In this document: positions 26,701 to 35,083 of the stretch, piece after piece | Layout of the letters: every line of letters starts with the position of its first letter | Numbering within the stretch: the first letter of the stretch is position 1 | DNA from: Donghicola eburneus | Lineage (GTDB): Bacteria; Pseudomonadota; Alphaproteobacteria; Rhodobacterales; Rhodobacteraceae | Length of the DNA stretch: 64,000 nucleotides | Direction of reading: 5' to 3' | Assembly (NCBI RefSeq): GCF_900115865.1 | Contig: NZ_FOXY01000006.1 | Coordinates: 218,709-282,708, forward strand | Translations under genes and position numbers: made by a program | Notes under the pieces: generated by a model | Databases searched by the model: none | Seen by the model: only the letters and a program-made list of their open reading frames with translations | What the model was told of the DNA's origin: nothing

Positions 26701-29003
26701 TCGGCGGTGACGGTGTAGGTCAGCGTATCCCCAAGGCTCACTGCGCCGTCGTTGTCGCTATCGGTGTGGGCGACGGATTTGCTCACAGTGATCGCAGGGG
26801 CGCGGGTCAGGGGTGTGACGGTCGCGCTGTCACCGGTGCCGGTTGCGCTAGAGGTGTCCGTGACGTCGTCGGTGCCCGAGGGGCTGTCAGCGGTGACGGT
26901 GGCGGTGTTGCTGACGTCGCCTGCGTCGATATCGGCTTGTGTGATTGTGTAGGTCGCGGAAAACGTGCTGCTGTCGGACGCGCCAACGGCGAGGCTGGCC
27001 AAGGTGCCTTGGACAGTCACCATGGGATCGGTGATCTCGATATTCGAGAGGCTGACGGCGCCGGTATTCTCGACGGTGAAGCTGTAGGTGATGGTGTCGC
27101 CCGCATCGACCCCGTCGCCGCCATCGTTGAGGGTTGCGGTCTTGGTCAGCGCAATCGCACCAGTGGTGCCGATGGCGGTTGTCACACGGCTGTCGGTGGT
27201 GTCTGTCGCGTCCTCGGAACTGTCCGAGGCCCGCTGGCTGTCCCCATTCAGGTCGATCCACGCAGATCCCGAGGCCGCGTTGGAGAGCCCGCCCGCGTCC
27301 ACATCATTCTGATCGATGATGTGGGCAAAGGTCGCCGACGCCGTCCCGCCGGGCAGGAACGCGCTGTCGCTGCTGCCCGCGCTATAGGCGATGGCCGACA
27401 GGGTGGCGTTCAGCGCCGTGCTGTCTGCACGCTGGAAGTCGTCGGTGAGCGTCAGGCCCTGCAGCGTGACGTTGCCGGTGTTCTCGGCGGTGACGGTGTA
27501 GGTGAGCGTATCCCCAAGGCTCACTGCGCCGTCGTTGTCGCTATCGGTGTGGGCGACGGATTTGGTCACGGTGATCGCAGGGGCGCGGGTCAAATTGCGG
27601 ATCGTCGCGGAGCCGTTCCCGGTTCCCGCCGTCGCGTTTCCTGTCGAGGCACTTTCAACTGTGAAGGACGTGTTTGCTACGCCGTCGGTGCTGAGGGCGT
27701 CGATGCTGGCAATGTTGGAGATTGAACCACTGTCGATGTCGGCTTGGGTCAAGTCATAGGACACGGTGAATGTTAGGCTATCGCCAACTTCAAGCAATGC
27801 GCCATCCGTCGTGCTGCTGCCGCTGCCGGATTTAACGGGCGTGCCCAAGGACAAAGACGCATTTGTGCCAGTGCCATTGGTCAGGGTGTCGGACCAACTC
27901 AGGTCGTAGAGCGGGACGTTGCCGGTGTTGGTTGCGACAATAGTGTAGACCAACGTGTCGCCCACGTCGGCGCCGTCGCTCAGGGCAGCGTCGTTAACGC
28001 TTTTTAGAACCTGCAGGGTTGGCACTGGTGTGACGCCATTCGTGATGATCAGTTCATTGGTGGTGCTGTCTTCGAGCAACCATCCTGCCGCATTGTAGAT
28101 CATGGCCGAGACATCGTAAGTGCTGCCTGCGGTCAGTTCGTTGCCAGCGGGAATTTCGATGCTCCAGGTGCCCGCGTTGCCGTCATCGCTAGGGCCCGTC
28201 ACGCCGTTTGAGGTCATGTAAACTTGACCGTTGATCAGAATGACGAGGTATTCGCCGGATTGCAGGGTTACCGCGCCAGTGACTACAGGGGTCGTGTCCG
28301 CAGTGGTCTGGGAATTCACCGTTATCGGACCAAGCGGTCGCTGGCTGGACGCTGTCGACAGATAGGCGTTCAGCGCGTCTAGAATGCCCGAGCCATCGGC
28401 TGAGCCACCCACATCATCGCCAGTATCAATGCCGCGCGGGGCACTGGTCAGGGGTTTGATGTCCGACAAAGATGTCCCGAACTTGGATACACCGAGGTTC
28501 GATGCCCCTGTGATGTAGTAGGTCGTTTCGCCGCCTGTCGTCGTATACACAGAGCTGTTCGGATCCAGATCGGCGACGTCCTCCATCATGATGCCAGCGG
28601 GAAGGGTCGTGCCGGTGGGGGTCGTCAGCGCGATGGTCGCCACGTTCGAATTCGGCAAGAAGCCGAAGAGCTTCAGGTTGCCTTGTTCCTTAAGTTGCCA
28701 GCCAATCCGGCCCGCGATGTCGTAAATGATACTACCGCGGCGCAGGCGCAACGTACCCGCCACATCGTTGCCTTGGGCGCCAGATCCGATGAATTCTCCG
28801 GTTGCACTGACCTGCGTAAAGAAGGTCGCATCGAAGCCAAGGTCAGCAAAAGTGACGACTGTGTCTGCGTCCTGATTATTGGATCCGCGCAGCCCTACGA
28901 AACCTTCGTTAAAGGGGACGGTGACAACCTCTGCCCGCGCAGCGGTCACAAGGCCGAGTGCAATCAGCGTGCTAATGACGAAGAGTTTGATGCGATGACT
29001 CAC
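23706..29003 (-). CDS. Giant DUF11-repeat autotransporter-like surface protein
   Basis: This 1765-aa protein has a signal peptide (MSHRIKLFVISTLIALGLVTAARA). A unique N-terminal region follows to about residue 330. Several DUF11 (TIGR01451) repeats span roughly residues 335-985 and again about 1240-1370, each with a GDTLTYTVTAENTGNVTL-like core. Two carboxypeptidase-regulatory-like or SdrD B-like domains lie near residues 995-1190 (SGHVTDGQNAKAGVTVILID and IYDAISRAPIQGATVTLL). From about residue 1390 comes a beta-strand-rich domain ending in Phe (EYAVSLDF), as outer-membrane barrels do. I infer type V secretion with a long adhesive stalk. Two 136-bp stretches are almost identical, a sign of recent repeat duplication. 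Its ligand is unknown. Confidence 0.8.
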   Translation of the reverse strand: MSHRIKLFVISTLIALGLVTAARAEVVTVPFNEGFVGLRGSNNQDADTVVTFADLGFDATFFTQVSATGEFIGSGAQGNDVAGTLRLRRGSIIYDIAGRIGWQLKEQGNLKLFGFLPNSNVATIALTTPTGTTLPAGIMMEDVADLDPNSSVYTTTGGETTYYITGASNLGVSKFGTSLSDIKPLTSAPRGIDTGDDVGGSADGSGILDALNAYLSTASSQRPLGPITVNSQTTADTTPVVTGAVTLQSGEYLVILINGQVYMTSNGVTGPSDDGNAGTWSIEIPAGNELTAGSTYDVSAMIYNAAGWLLEDSTTNELIITNGVTPVPTLQVLKSVNDAALSDGADVGDTLVYTIVATNTGNVPLYDLSWSDTLTNGTGTNASLSLGTPVKSGSGSSTTDGALLEVGDSLTFTVSYDLTQADIDSGSISNIASIDALSTDGVANTSFTVESASTGNATAGTGNGSATIRNLTRAPAITVTKSVAHTDSDNDGAVSLGDTLTYTVTAENTGNVTLQGLTLTDDFQRADSTALNATLSAIAYSAGSSDSAFLPGGTASATFAHIIDQNDVDAGGLSNAASGSAWIDLNGDSQRASDSSEDATDTTDSRVTTAIGTTGAIALTKTATLNDGGDGVDAGDTITYSFTVENTGAVSLSNIEITDPMVTVQGTLASLAVGASDSSTFSATYTITQADIDAGDVSNTATVTADSPSGTDDVTDTSSATGTGDSATVTPLTRAPAITVSKSVAHTDSDNDGAVSLGDTLTYTVTAENTGNVTLQGVAVEEDFARQDGTPLSPALPALTFTSGSDMNSLLPGAVGVLSFAHVVTQEDVDAGGVTNSATATAWHDADQNGKRRKNGSEDISDTVDQAIDTPILGTPAIALRKSGVLNDDDGVLGTSLGDTITYLLEVKNTGDVTLTNVQVNDPLFGGTVPQTIASLAPGAVDSVTFELTYDVSIPDLDRGYVSNLATASGTAAAAVVSDQSGPTFDTDKEIITFLGSISGHVTDGQNAKAGVTVILIDSNTGQEVATTVTGSDGAYAFIQLEQGTYAICFVPPEGAAVHSHSSKGAANGDLVEGIEVAAGADRVVNDVDAIVVDPSGVIYDAISRAPIQGATVTLLHNGSAVPDSWLNTVAGDANNVVTGADGMYSFLLQSPAQTGTYSLEVSHPSYSFISQIIPPQAGSLTTSLGFGVEEIVASVDAPDAATGDETYYLAFDFTFGDWTDQATLSKGVIHNHIAMDPASFSTGLRVTKVADDSALSERPAVGEVINYTITVENTGDLDYDTVVLDDPLTSNETLTAVAGVTDDAVLNAGETWTYTASYALTSSDLRRGKVENLATLTADLIAGSNAVTGATPTGTDLGGTYVYESAPTGNTSEGTGNGTATVTKLSAGLIDQIKDDLIAVIEDDIRVTMQRQTEMVSGWRASALERMKTAIEDRSALRSYETKDPLSGSIEASAGAFALDATYESDRFDAESLTWTINAADLVFSQDEALGTQLMLTFNHRREKLHDSDRLSGRYIGGYVTRTTVDTLAEGEINGFGLNAGLYGASRPYQRLFFDYHLGAVAGKHSYDLDFARDQTINATGDFTYFGVTGGVALSGEMKAGDTIIAPRIGLDGFYTPETSTDVTATSGPFTEDASLDIGSVSSGRLFVEARFSNDLTQAHDGQGLWDGLDAETAFTLRAFCDAFDDMDTRCGAGAGFDFVKENEDKTHLQKLMLNVDKSGDHVTARIGFGLERQFAKGAGTSSLNMRADHMGNPTVEYAVSLDF
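26674..26809. repeat. 136-bp near-identical direct repeat, copy A (inside the autotransporter gene)
   Basis: This copy differs from the one at 27457-27592 at three positions that I can count. It encodes about residues 731-776, including SVAHTDSDNDGAVSLGD. Such identity is well above that between the other DUF11 repeats and points to recent duplication or gene conversion. Confidence 0.85.
27457..27592. repeat. 136-bp near-identical direct repeat, copy B (inside the autotransporter gene)
   Basis: Partner of the copy at 26674-26809, 783 bp apart (a multiple of three, so repeat gain or loss would keep the reading frame). It encodes about residues 470-515. Confidence 0.85.
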
Positions 29004-29052
29004 GGGCGGTTCTCATTTTGGCAAATATGCGATTGCCATAATGTAACCTAAG

Positions 29053-29093
29053 GGGAGCCATTGGGTTCAGGCTCCCATGGGGGGACGCCCCCC
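29053..29093. other. Two tandem GC-rich hairpins in the autotransporter leader; 29004-29352 holds no gene
   Basis: GGGAGCC (29053-29059) pairs with GGCTCCC (29070-29076). Directly after it GGGGGG-ACG-CCCCCC (29079-29093) forms a tight hairpin. Both lie 50-90 bp upstream of the autotransporter start and could affect its mRNA or end transcription coming from the RTX gene. The rest of this 349-bp gap has no coding signal that I can support. Confidence 0.4.
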
Positions 29094-29316
29094 TATGAAT
29101 TATGCGGCCTGTGTCTATCGAAAGACTGCTGTGAGTTAAGCTGGTCATAATTGGCGAAACTTGAGAACGGAAGCTCTGTGCGATCCGGTTAATCCGTTGG
29201 GGCCTAGCCGCAGATGAGACACTGCATCAAAAGGTATTTGGCGTGTCCCATTTGAGATGCCAGAATGTGCCGCAACCGTGCGACGGGCCTCTTGGCGAAA
29301 GAGGAATTTAGAAAGT

Positions 29317-29347
29317 GCGACCGCCCTGTTGTAGAAAGAGCGGTCGC
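29317..29347 (-). terminator. Terminator-like hairpin after the RTX gene
   Basis: Perfect 8-bp arms GCGACCGC / GCGGTCGC lie just after the RTX stop codon. On the minus strand they are followed by ACTTTCTAAATT, a weak T tract, so termination is likely but may be partial. Confidence 0.55.
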
Positions 29348-29352
29348 GCAAT

Positions 29353-30972
29353 TCAGAAGAACGCGATGTCATCTATTAGAGCTTGGCTGTCCGTCAGCCC
29401 TTGGATCACGAGTTTGTCTTTGCCGAAGTCCAGCGTGACACTGTCGACGCCGATGACGGCGAACTCTGACAGCAGTTGGGCCTTGCGGAAGTCTCCTGCC
29501 CAAAGGTCAGTGTCGAGAACGATGGTGTCGATGTTGTCTTCGAAATCCAAGATCGTGTCGATGCTGTCCCCTTTGCTAAACTCAAAGCGGTCTTTTCCAG
29601 CGCCCCCTTCGAGCCAATCCCGACCCTTGCCACCCGACAGACGATCATTGCCTGATCCGCCATGCAGGGTGTCGCTGCCGCCCCCACCGTTCAGGATGTC
29701 GCGGCCGCCATCTCCGAACAGCTCGTCGTTGCCCCCGTTGCCATTCAAAAAGTCACGTCCGCCGCCCCCCTTCAGGACATCAGATCGACCGCCACCCGAA
29801 AGCGTGTCGTTTCCACCACCTCCGACAAGGCTGTCATTCCCGCCGCCGCCGTTCAGAACGTCATGACCACGGCCCCCCTGTAGTGTGTCGTTGCCGCCAT
29901 TCCCTACCAGAGTGTCGTTGCCTGCCTCGCCGACCAGCCGGTCATGGCCTGCTTGCCCTTTTAGCAGATCGTTTCCAGTTCCACCGCGCAGGGTATCGTT
30001 CCCTTGGCCACCCATCAGGGTGTCGTCGCCGCTCAAACCCGAGAGGAGATCGTTACCGCGCAGCCCTTCGATCAAATCGTCCCCGATATCGCCCGAGATG
30101 GCGTTGTCCTTCCCATCCCCTTGCAAGATCAGATCACCGGGCGTGGTCAACGAGCCGAGTGTCTCGATCGGAGCGTCGATAAAGTTCACGTTGACCGACA
30201 GATCTGCGACCTCGACCTGACCAGCTGCGCTGTTTCCGGTGAAGTTGAACACGAGCAGGTCATCTAAAACGCTGTCAAAGGCCGGAGAGATCGTCGCCGA
30301 AACCGTGATCCCCGAAGTTGTTGAGTACTGAGAGCTCGAGATGCTGCCTGACCCAACAAGCGAGACATCCTCAAGGCGCATATTCTGACTAGAGAAGGTT
30401 ACGGAGACGCGAATAGTGCTGCCAGCAACGACAGTTTGATCGCCGGTCGAGAGCGTGGCCGTACCGTTTGCTCCCTCTTGGCGCAGTTCGAGTGACCACG
30501 GCGTGACATCGGTGACTTTGATCAGATCGAGCCGATAGGGGTGTGCGCCGGGTGTTCCCGTTGCCCGGATGCCTGAGAACAGGAAATGCGGCGCGCTGGT
30601 GAGTGCCGTAAAGGAGGCAGTCCGCAAGGCGTTGTTCTCGTCGAAAATGTCACCGAAACTGTTAAAGATCAGCCCGAGGTATTCGCCCTCGGGCCCGCGG
30701 ACGTTGAATTGGACGTTACTTTCGAAGTGAGTTGGGTCTGCAACAGTGAGTTGTACTTGGTACGTGTCTCCGGCATCCAAATCGGCAACAAATGTATCGT
30801 AATCAAAGTCCCAAGATGCATCGGCCTGAAGGTAGGCGAGCGTTGGGGCATCTTCGGATATCAGCCCCACAAGATAGGATGGATCATCGAAAAATGACAT
30901 AATTTCAGTTGTTAATGGGGATAGTGAGTCGCCCGACAAGTCAAACGTCGGGGTTTCGGCTACAATCTTCAT
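29353..30972 (-). CDS. RTX calcium-binding secreted protein
   Basis: This 539-aa protein has no signal peptide and should leave the cell by type I secretion. Residues 1-280 form a pre-peptidase or beta-sandwich-like region ([18 protein letters not shown]) that is followed by a second beta-rich part. From about 287 to 460 there are some eighteen Gly-Asp nonapeptides (GGxGNDTLx), for example [17 protein letters not shown], which bind calcium in a parallel beta-roll. The C-terminal ~80 residues ([20 protein letters not shown] and on) are the usual uncleaved secretion signal region. No catalytic motif was found. No type I secretion genes are in the window. Confidence 0.88.
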   Translation of the reverse strand: MKIVAETPTFDLSGDSLSPLTTEIMSFFDDPSYLVGLISEDAPTLAYLQADASWDFDYDTFVADLDAGDTYQVQLTVADPTHFESNVQFNVRGPEGEYLGLIFNSFGDIFDENNALRTASFTALTSAPHFLFSGIRATGTPGAHPYRLDLIKVTDVTPWSLELRQEGANGTATLSTGDQTVVAGSTIRVSVTFSSQNMRLEDVSLVGSGSISSSQYSTTSGITVSATISPAFDSVLDDLLVFNFTGNSAAGQVEVADLSVNVNFIDAPIETLGSLTTPGDLILQGDGKDNAISGDIGDDLIEGLRGNDLLSGLSGDDTLMGGQGNDTLRGGTGNDLLKGQAGHDRLVGEAGNDTLVGNGGNDTLQGGRGHDVLNGGGGNDSLVGGGGNDTLSGGGRSDVLKGGGGRDFLNGNGGNDELFGDGGRDILNGGGGSDTLHGGSGNDRLSGGKGRDWLEGGAGKDRFEFSKGDSIDTILDFEDNIDTIVLDTDLWAGDFRKAQLLSEFAVIGVDSVTLDFGKDKLVIQGLTDSQALIDDIAFF

Positions 30973-31176
30973 TTAGGGGAAAGGTCTTTCTATTGGTCAC
31001 ATAGGTCGGACATCGAACCAAGGTGTGATCCGATGGGCGCAGCCTAAGGACCTTAGACCTAATTGCAACTTCAGGTTACATTTAATGTCGACGGGCGCCC
31101 GAAATAGCGGGCTTACGAAATTGTTCTGTTGGGGTGCAGAAGAGAAGCGTTTCGTCTGCCGCGGGCATCAATCCAT

Positions 31177-32073
31177 TCAAGAGGAGCTAATCGGGGCGAA
31201 CTCCGTCAGAGTAGATCTGAGCCAGTCACAAAAGCGCCGAACCTTGCGACGGTTTAGGTGGGACTGCGGGCACACAAGCCACAGGGATTTTTGTGTCATC
31301 GGGCTAGCACCGCTGATAGCCCGCACCAAGTGGCCGCTGGCAATCTCGGCCGAGGCAGTCAGGCAGGACTCCAGCGCCAGCCCATGTCCATTTGCGGCCA
31401 GATCAATCGACATATGCGCGCGGTCGAACAGCACGCGGCGAGGTTGGCTCGGCATGGGGTGGCCTTGATGTTGGAACCAGTCGGACCATTGCACCACATT
31501 CTTGACCGAGTGGATCAGGCGGTGCCCCTCCAGATCGGCGGGCCTGAGCGACCCTGCGGCCGCGTAGTCTGGCGAACACAGGACCTCCATCGGCTCGACC
31601 GCTAGGCATTCCACGTGTAGCCCGCGCCATGGGCCTGCGCCATGGCGAATTTCCAGATCAATATTTTCGCGGGCAAAATCGGGCGGCTCATTCGTCGCGT
31701 CGAGGCGCAACTCGATATCCGGATGCAGTTCCAGAAACTGATCCAGTCGCGGCATCACCCATTTCGTCGCAAAGGTCGGCGCGATCCGGACGTTGAGCGC
31801 GGTATAGGAGTTCAGACCCCTCATCCGCTCGGTCGCTGCTGTGATCCGGTCGACCTCGTCGCGGATCATCTCGTAGTACCGTTCGCCCGCTTCTGTAAGT
31901 ACGGACTTGCGTCCTTTGCGGCTAAACAGCCGCACGCCGATATGGGTCTCGATAATCTGGATCTGTTGGCTGACCGCAGACGGCGTAACCCCAAGGATTT
32001 CAGCAGCCTGCTGCATGCTGCCTGTGCGGGCGGCGGCGTGAAATGCGGTGATGGCGCGAAAGGGAATACTCAT
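31177..32073 (-). CDS. LysR-family transcriptional regulator (GcvA-like)
   Basis: This 298-aa regulator has an N-terminal winged helix (FRAITAFHAAARTGSMQQAA, then LGVTPSAVSQQIQIIETHIG) and a C-terminal effector-binding domain (LNVRIAPTFATKWVMPRL). The pattern with WVMPRL and LEIRHGAGPW is that of the GcvA/AmpR subgroup. It is divergent from the SAF-domain oxidoreductase. A strong palindrome lies five bases upstream of its start, so autorepression is likely. Confidence 0.9.
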   Translation of the reverse strand: MSIPFRAITAFHAAARTGSMQQAAEILGVTPSAVSQQIQIIETHIGVRLFSRKGRKSVLTEAGERYYEMIRDEVDRITAATERMRGLNSYTALNVRIAPTFATKWVMPRLDQFLELHPDIELRLDATNEPPDFARENIDLEIRHGAGPWRGLHVECLAVEPMEVLCSPDYAAAGSLRPADLEGHRLIHSVKNVVQWSDWFQHQGHPMPSQPRRVLFDRAHMSIDLAANGHGLALESCLTASAEIASGHLVRAISGASPMTQKSLWLVCPQSHLNRRKVRRFCDWLRSTLTEFAPISSS

Positions 32074-32077
32074 TAAG

Positions 32078-32092
32078 ATTAGATAATCTAAT
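32078..32092. promoter_or_regulatory. Palindromic operator at the LysR start
   Basis: ATTAGAT-A-ATCTAAT is a perfect 15-bp palindrome. A second, overlapping inverted repeat CTCATTA (32069-32075) / TAATGAG (32089-32095) surrounds it and covers the LysR start codon. This arrangement fits a LysR-type site (T-N11-A) controlling both directions. Confidence 0.6.
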
Positions 32093-32334
32093 GAGTCAGC
32101 CCTGAAAAGTCGTTTGTTCTTAGGTATTATGTCTGCCTAGAGTTGAGGAAAGCGGACTGGCCAAGGTTGGAGGAGGGCATTGATCAGACTGCGGCACCTG
32201 CGCGACGCTGCGCCGGTTACCAGAGGAATTTAAATAGGTTACCCGCCGTGGGGTGCGTTTGCGCACTCTCTGGGTGTGCCTGCCTCTGGGGCCGATTGGT
32301 GCCGCGAACCGCCTGTCCTCCCGAGGAGTGCAGA

Positions 32335-33708
32335 ATGAACCTATACACCAAGTTGGCTGCCCGTCAGGCGGAAGGCAATCCGATCCGCGTCGGTCTGATT
32401 GGCTCTGGCAAGTTCGGGTCGATGTTCCTGAGCCAGGTGCGCAATATCCCCGGCATGCATCTGGTTGGGATTGCGGACCTGTCTGCCGAGCGCGCGAAAA
32501 AGGCCATGATCAACACCGGTTGGGACACGGACGCGGCTGTTGCCTCGACGCTGTCAGATGCGATGAACAGCGGCAAAACTTGCCTGACCGAAGACAGCGC
32601 TGAACTGATCAAGACCCCCGGTATGGAGGTGATTATCGACGCGACAGGCAATCCCGCCGCAGGCATCCGCCACGCGCTGCTGGCTGCAGAAAATGGCTGT
32701 CACATGATCATGGTGAACGTCGAAGCTGACGTGCTGGCCGGTGCCTATTTGGTGCAGGAATTTGACAAGGCCGGACTAGTCTATTCGATGGCCTATGGCG
32801 ACCAGCCCGCGCTGGTTTGCGAGCAGATTGATTGGGCGCGCGCCTGCGGCTTCAAAGTCGTCGCGGCTGGCAAGGGCACCGAATACTTGCCTGAATTCGC
32901 GCAATCGACCCCCGACACTGTGTGGGGCCACTATGGTTTGACGCCGGAGGAGGCCGAGGCCGGCGGGATGAACCCCCAAATGTTCAACTCTTTCCTCGAC
33001 GGGACCAAATCCGCGCTGGAGATGGCGGCGATTTCGAACGCGGCGGGGTTGCTTGCGCCGCGCGATGGTCTGCTGTTTCCCCCCGCAGGTGTCCATGATC
33101 TGCCCGAAGTGCTGAAGCCACGGGCCCATGGCGGGATGCTAGAGCAGGCGGGGATGGTCGAGGTGGTCTCGAGCCTTGAGCGTGACGGGCGTCAGGTGAT
33201 CGGCGATCTGCGTTGGGGTGTTTATGTGACGCTAGAGGCCAGCGACGAAGAGGGCAAAGGGGCCGACTATGTGCGCCGCTGCTTCAAGGAATACGGCGTG
33301 ACCACCGATAAGTCTGGTCGTTATGCCACGCTCTATCGCCCATCGCACCTGATCGGTCTGGAATTGGGGATCAGCGTGGCCAGCGCAGCCTTGCGCGGGG
33401 AACCCACGGGGCGGACCAACGGACTGGTGTCCGATGTGGTCGCCGTCGCGAAAAAGGGCCTGAAACCCGGCGATATGCTGGACGGCGAAGGTGGGTACAC
33501 CGTCTGGGGACGGATCGCGCGGGCCGAAGACTCGCTGGCGGCCAAGGCGCTGCCCATCGGTTTGGCCCATGGAATGAAGCTGACCCGCGAGGTGCCCGAA
33601 GGCCAGATGGTCAGTTGGGACGATGTCGAGGCCTCAGACAGTCAGGCCGTCACCGTCCGCCGCACCATGGAGCAGGCGTTCAGCAAACAGCTTCTGGCCG
33701 CCGAATAG
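32335..33708 (+). CDS. NAD(P)-dependent homoserine-dehydrogenase-like oxidoreductase with SAF domain
   Basis: This 457-aa cytoplasmic enzyme has an N-terminal Rossmann fold (RVGLIGSGKFGSMFLSQ) and a homoserine-dehydrogenase-like middle (TPGMEVIIDATGNPAAGIRH). The C-terminal ~90 residues form a SAF-like domain (VSDVVAVAKKGLKPGDMLDG, then GLAHGMKLTREVPEGQMVSW). Proteins with this layout are found in sugar-acid and polyol catabolic clusters, but the substrate is seldom known. The ATG at 32335 follows a GAGGAG ribosome site; the frame opens earlier without support. A TRAP binding protein follows 164 bp downstream. Confidence 0.8.
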   Translation: MNLYTKLAARQAEGNPIRVGLIGSGKFGSMFLSQVRNIPGMHLVGIADLSAERAKKAMINTGWDTDAAVASTLSDAMNSGKTCLTEDSAELIKTPGMEVIIDATGNPAAGIRHALLAAENGCHMIMVNVEADVLAGAYLVQEFDKAGLVYSMAYGDQPALVCEQIDWARACGFKVVAAGKGTEYLPEFAQSTPDTVWGHYGLTPEEAEAGGMNPQMFNSFLDGTKSALEMAAISNAAGLLAPRDGLLFPPAGVHDLPEVLKPRAHGGMLEQAGMVEVVSSLERDGRQVIGDLRWGVYVTLEASDEEGKGADYVRRCFKEYGVTTDKSGRYATLYRPSHLIGLELGISVASAALRGEPTGRTNGLVSDVVAVAKKGLKPGDMLDGEGGYTVWGRIARAEDSLAAKALPIGLAHGMKLTREVPEGQMVSWDDVEASDSQAVTVRRTMEQAFSKQLLAAE

Positions 33709-33872
33709 GGGTTCTCTCCCGCCCTGTCGATGCTTCGGGATCGGCAGGGTTGGAGGGATCAGCCTTGCGTCACACACCATTCGAATTCGCGAGCCCGTGG
33801 CTGAGGAGAGCTGCGGAGATCGCAAAAACTGGCCTCTCATGGAGAGGGGAGGCCGCAAAGGGAGGAAGACCT

Positions 33873-34886
33873 ATGACCAAAACGCTAAAGTTGATCCTGT
33901 GTAGTACGGTGCTTGCCGCAGGAACTGCGTCGGCCGACACAGTCACCTTGCGCATTCAAACGCACCAAGCGCCGGAGTCCGCGTCCGGCCGCATGGTGCA
34001 GGGCTTTGTCAAGGATGTGGAAACCATGTCCGGCGGCTCGCTCGATATCGAGATGTTCTACAGTTCGGCTGTTGTGGCATCGGCCGAGGCGTTCTCTGCC
34101 GCGGCGAACGGCATTCTGGACTGCGACATGACCAACGGGAGTTATCAGACCGGTCTCAACCCCGCGTTCCAGTTCGTGGCGGACACGATGGGCGGCTATG
34201 ACACGCCACTGCAGTACCACGCATGGCTGAAAAACGGCGGCGGGATCGAAGCGATCAACGAACTCTACGAGCCTCAGGGCATGTACTATGTGGGCGGGTA
34301 CCTTGGCGGGCAGGAGTCGTTGAACTCGACACGTCCTCTGAACGGGATCGAAGACTTGCAGGGCTTCAAATTCCGCTCGCCCCCCGGGATGGAGTCCGAG
34401 ATTTTCGCAGAGCTCGGCTCGACACCGATTGTGATGGACTTCACTGAGATCTTTACCGCGTTGGAGACAGGGATCATTGACGGGGCGGATGCCTCGACGC
34501 TGGCGAATAACGTGGGCCTTGGCATCTATGACATCGCCAAACACACCACCTATCCCGGCTTCCACTCGATGTCTGCAGACCATCTGGCATGCTCGACCTC
34601 TGTGTGGGAGGGGCTGACCGAACAGCAGCAAGAGATCATCAGAACCGCGATGGACTCCATGGCTCTGAAATTAATGACCTTGACACTGGTCGAAAACGGC
34701 GAGGCGCTGGCAACCCTGCCTGACCAAGGCGTGACGATCTACGATTGGTCTGCCGAAGATCGCGCGACCTTCCGTGAGGCGGCCATTGGACGGTGGGATG
34801 AGTGGGCAAAGAAAACCCCAGAGACCCAGAAGCTGGTCGACAGCCACAAGGCGTTTTTGAAACGCATCGGCTTGGGCGGCGAGTAA
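33873..34886 (+). CDS. dctP: Orphan TRAP transporter substrate-binding protein (DctP family)
   Basis: This 337-aa periplasmic protein has a signal peptide (LKLILCSTVLAAGTASA). DctP landmarks are HQAPESASGRMVQGFVKDVE, DLQGFKFRSPPGMESEIFAE with the substrate arginine, and FTALETGIIDGADASTLANN. The start at 33873 follows GGGAGGAAG. It is preceded by the SAF oxidoreductase and followed by a strong terminator. No small or large TRAP permease gene lies beside it, so it must use a permease encoded elsewhere, possibly the dctQM at 41.6-43.4 kb. Confidence 0.88.
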   Translation: MTKTLKLILCSTVLAAGTASADTVTLRIQTHQAPESASGRMVQGFVKDVETMSGGSLDIEMFYSSAVVASAEAFSAAANGILDCDMTNGSYQTGLNPAFQFVADTMGGYDTPLQYHAWLKNGGGIEAINELYEPQGMYYVGGYLGGQESLNSTRPLNGIEDLQGFKFRSPPGMESEIFAELGSTPIVMDFTEIFTALETGIIDGADASTLANNVGLGIYDIAKHTTYPGFHSMSADHLACSTSVWEGLTEQQQEIIRTAMDSMALKLMTLTLVENGEALATLPDQGVTIYDWSAEDRATFREAAIGRWDEWAKKTPETQKLVDSHKAFLKRIGLGGE

Positions 34887-34941
34887 TCGTTTCGACGCGG
34901 GCCGGATCGTCCGGCTCGTTTCCCACTGGCTAGGATCGCTG

Positions 34942-34976
34942 CGCCCCTCCTCGTGTCACTCGCGGAGGGGCGTTTT
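34942..34976 (+). terminator. Rho-independent terminator after the orphan dctP
   Basis: CGCCCCTCC (34942-34950) pairs perfectly with GGAGGGGCG (34964-34972), followed by TTTTC. It ends the oxidoreductase-dctP transcript before kduD. Confidence 0.85.
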
Positions 34977-35083
34977 CGTGATCTCTACAGATGCGCGCTT
35001 TCGTCTGTCACTCTTTCTTTTCACGGGCGTGGATGACACGGTGGCGCCAGAGGTTGAGGGTTATTTCAGAACAGAGGTATGCG

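Noticed and set aside
26406..27725. A 439-codon open frame on the plus strand inside the autotransporter gene
   Set aside because: It is antisense to the repeat region and is low-complexity in composition (Gly, Val, Ala, Arg); it exists only because the repetitive GC-rich gene has few stops on the other strand.
29640..30080. Regular short repeats that might be taken for a CRISPR array
   Set aside because: The period is 27 bp, or 9 codons, in frame with a real gene, and the translation gives RTX nonapeptides; there are no unique spacers.
31025..31468. A 147-codon plus-strand frame overlapping the LysR gene
   Set aside because: It is antisense to the end of a clear LysR protein and has no recognisable domain.
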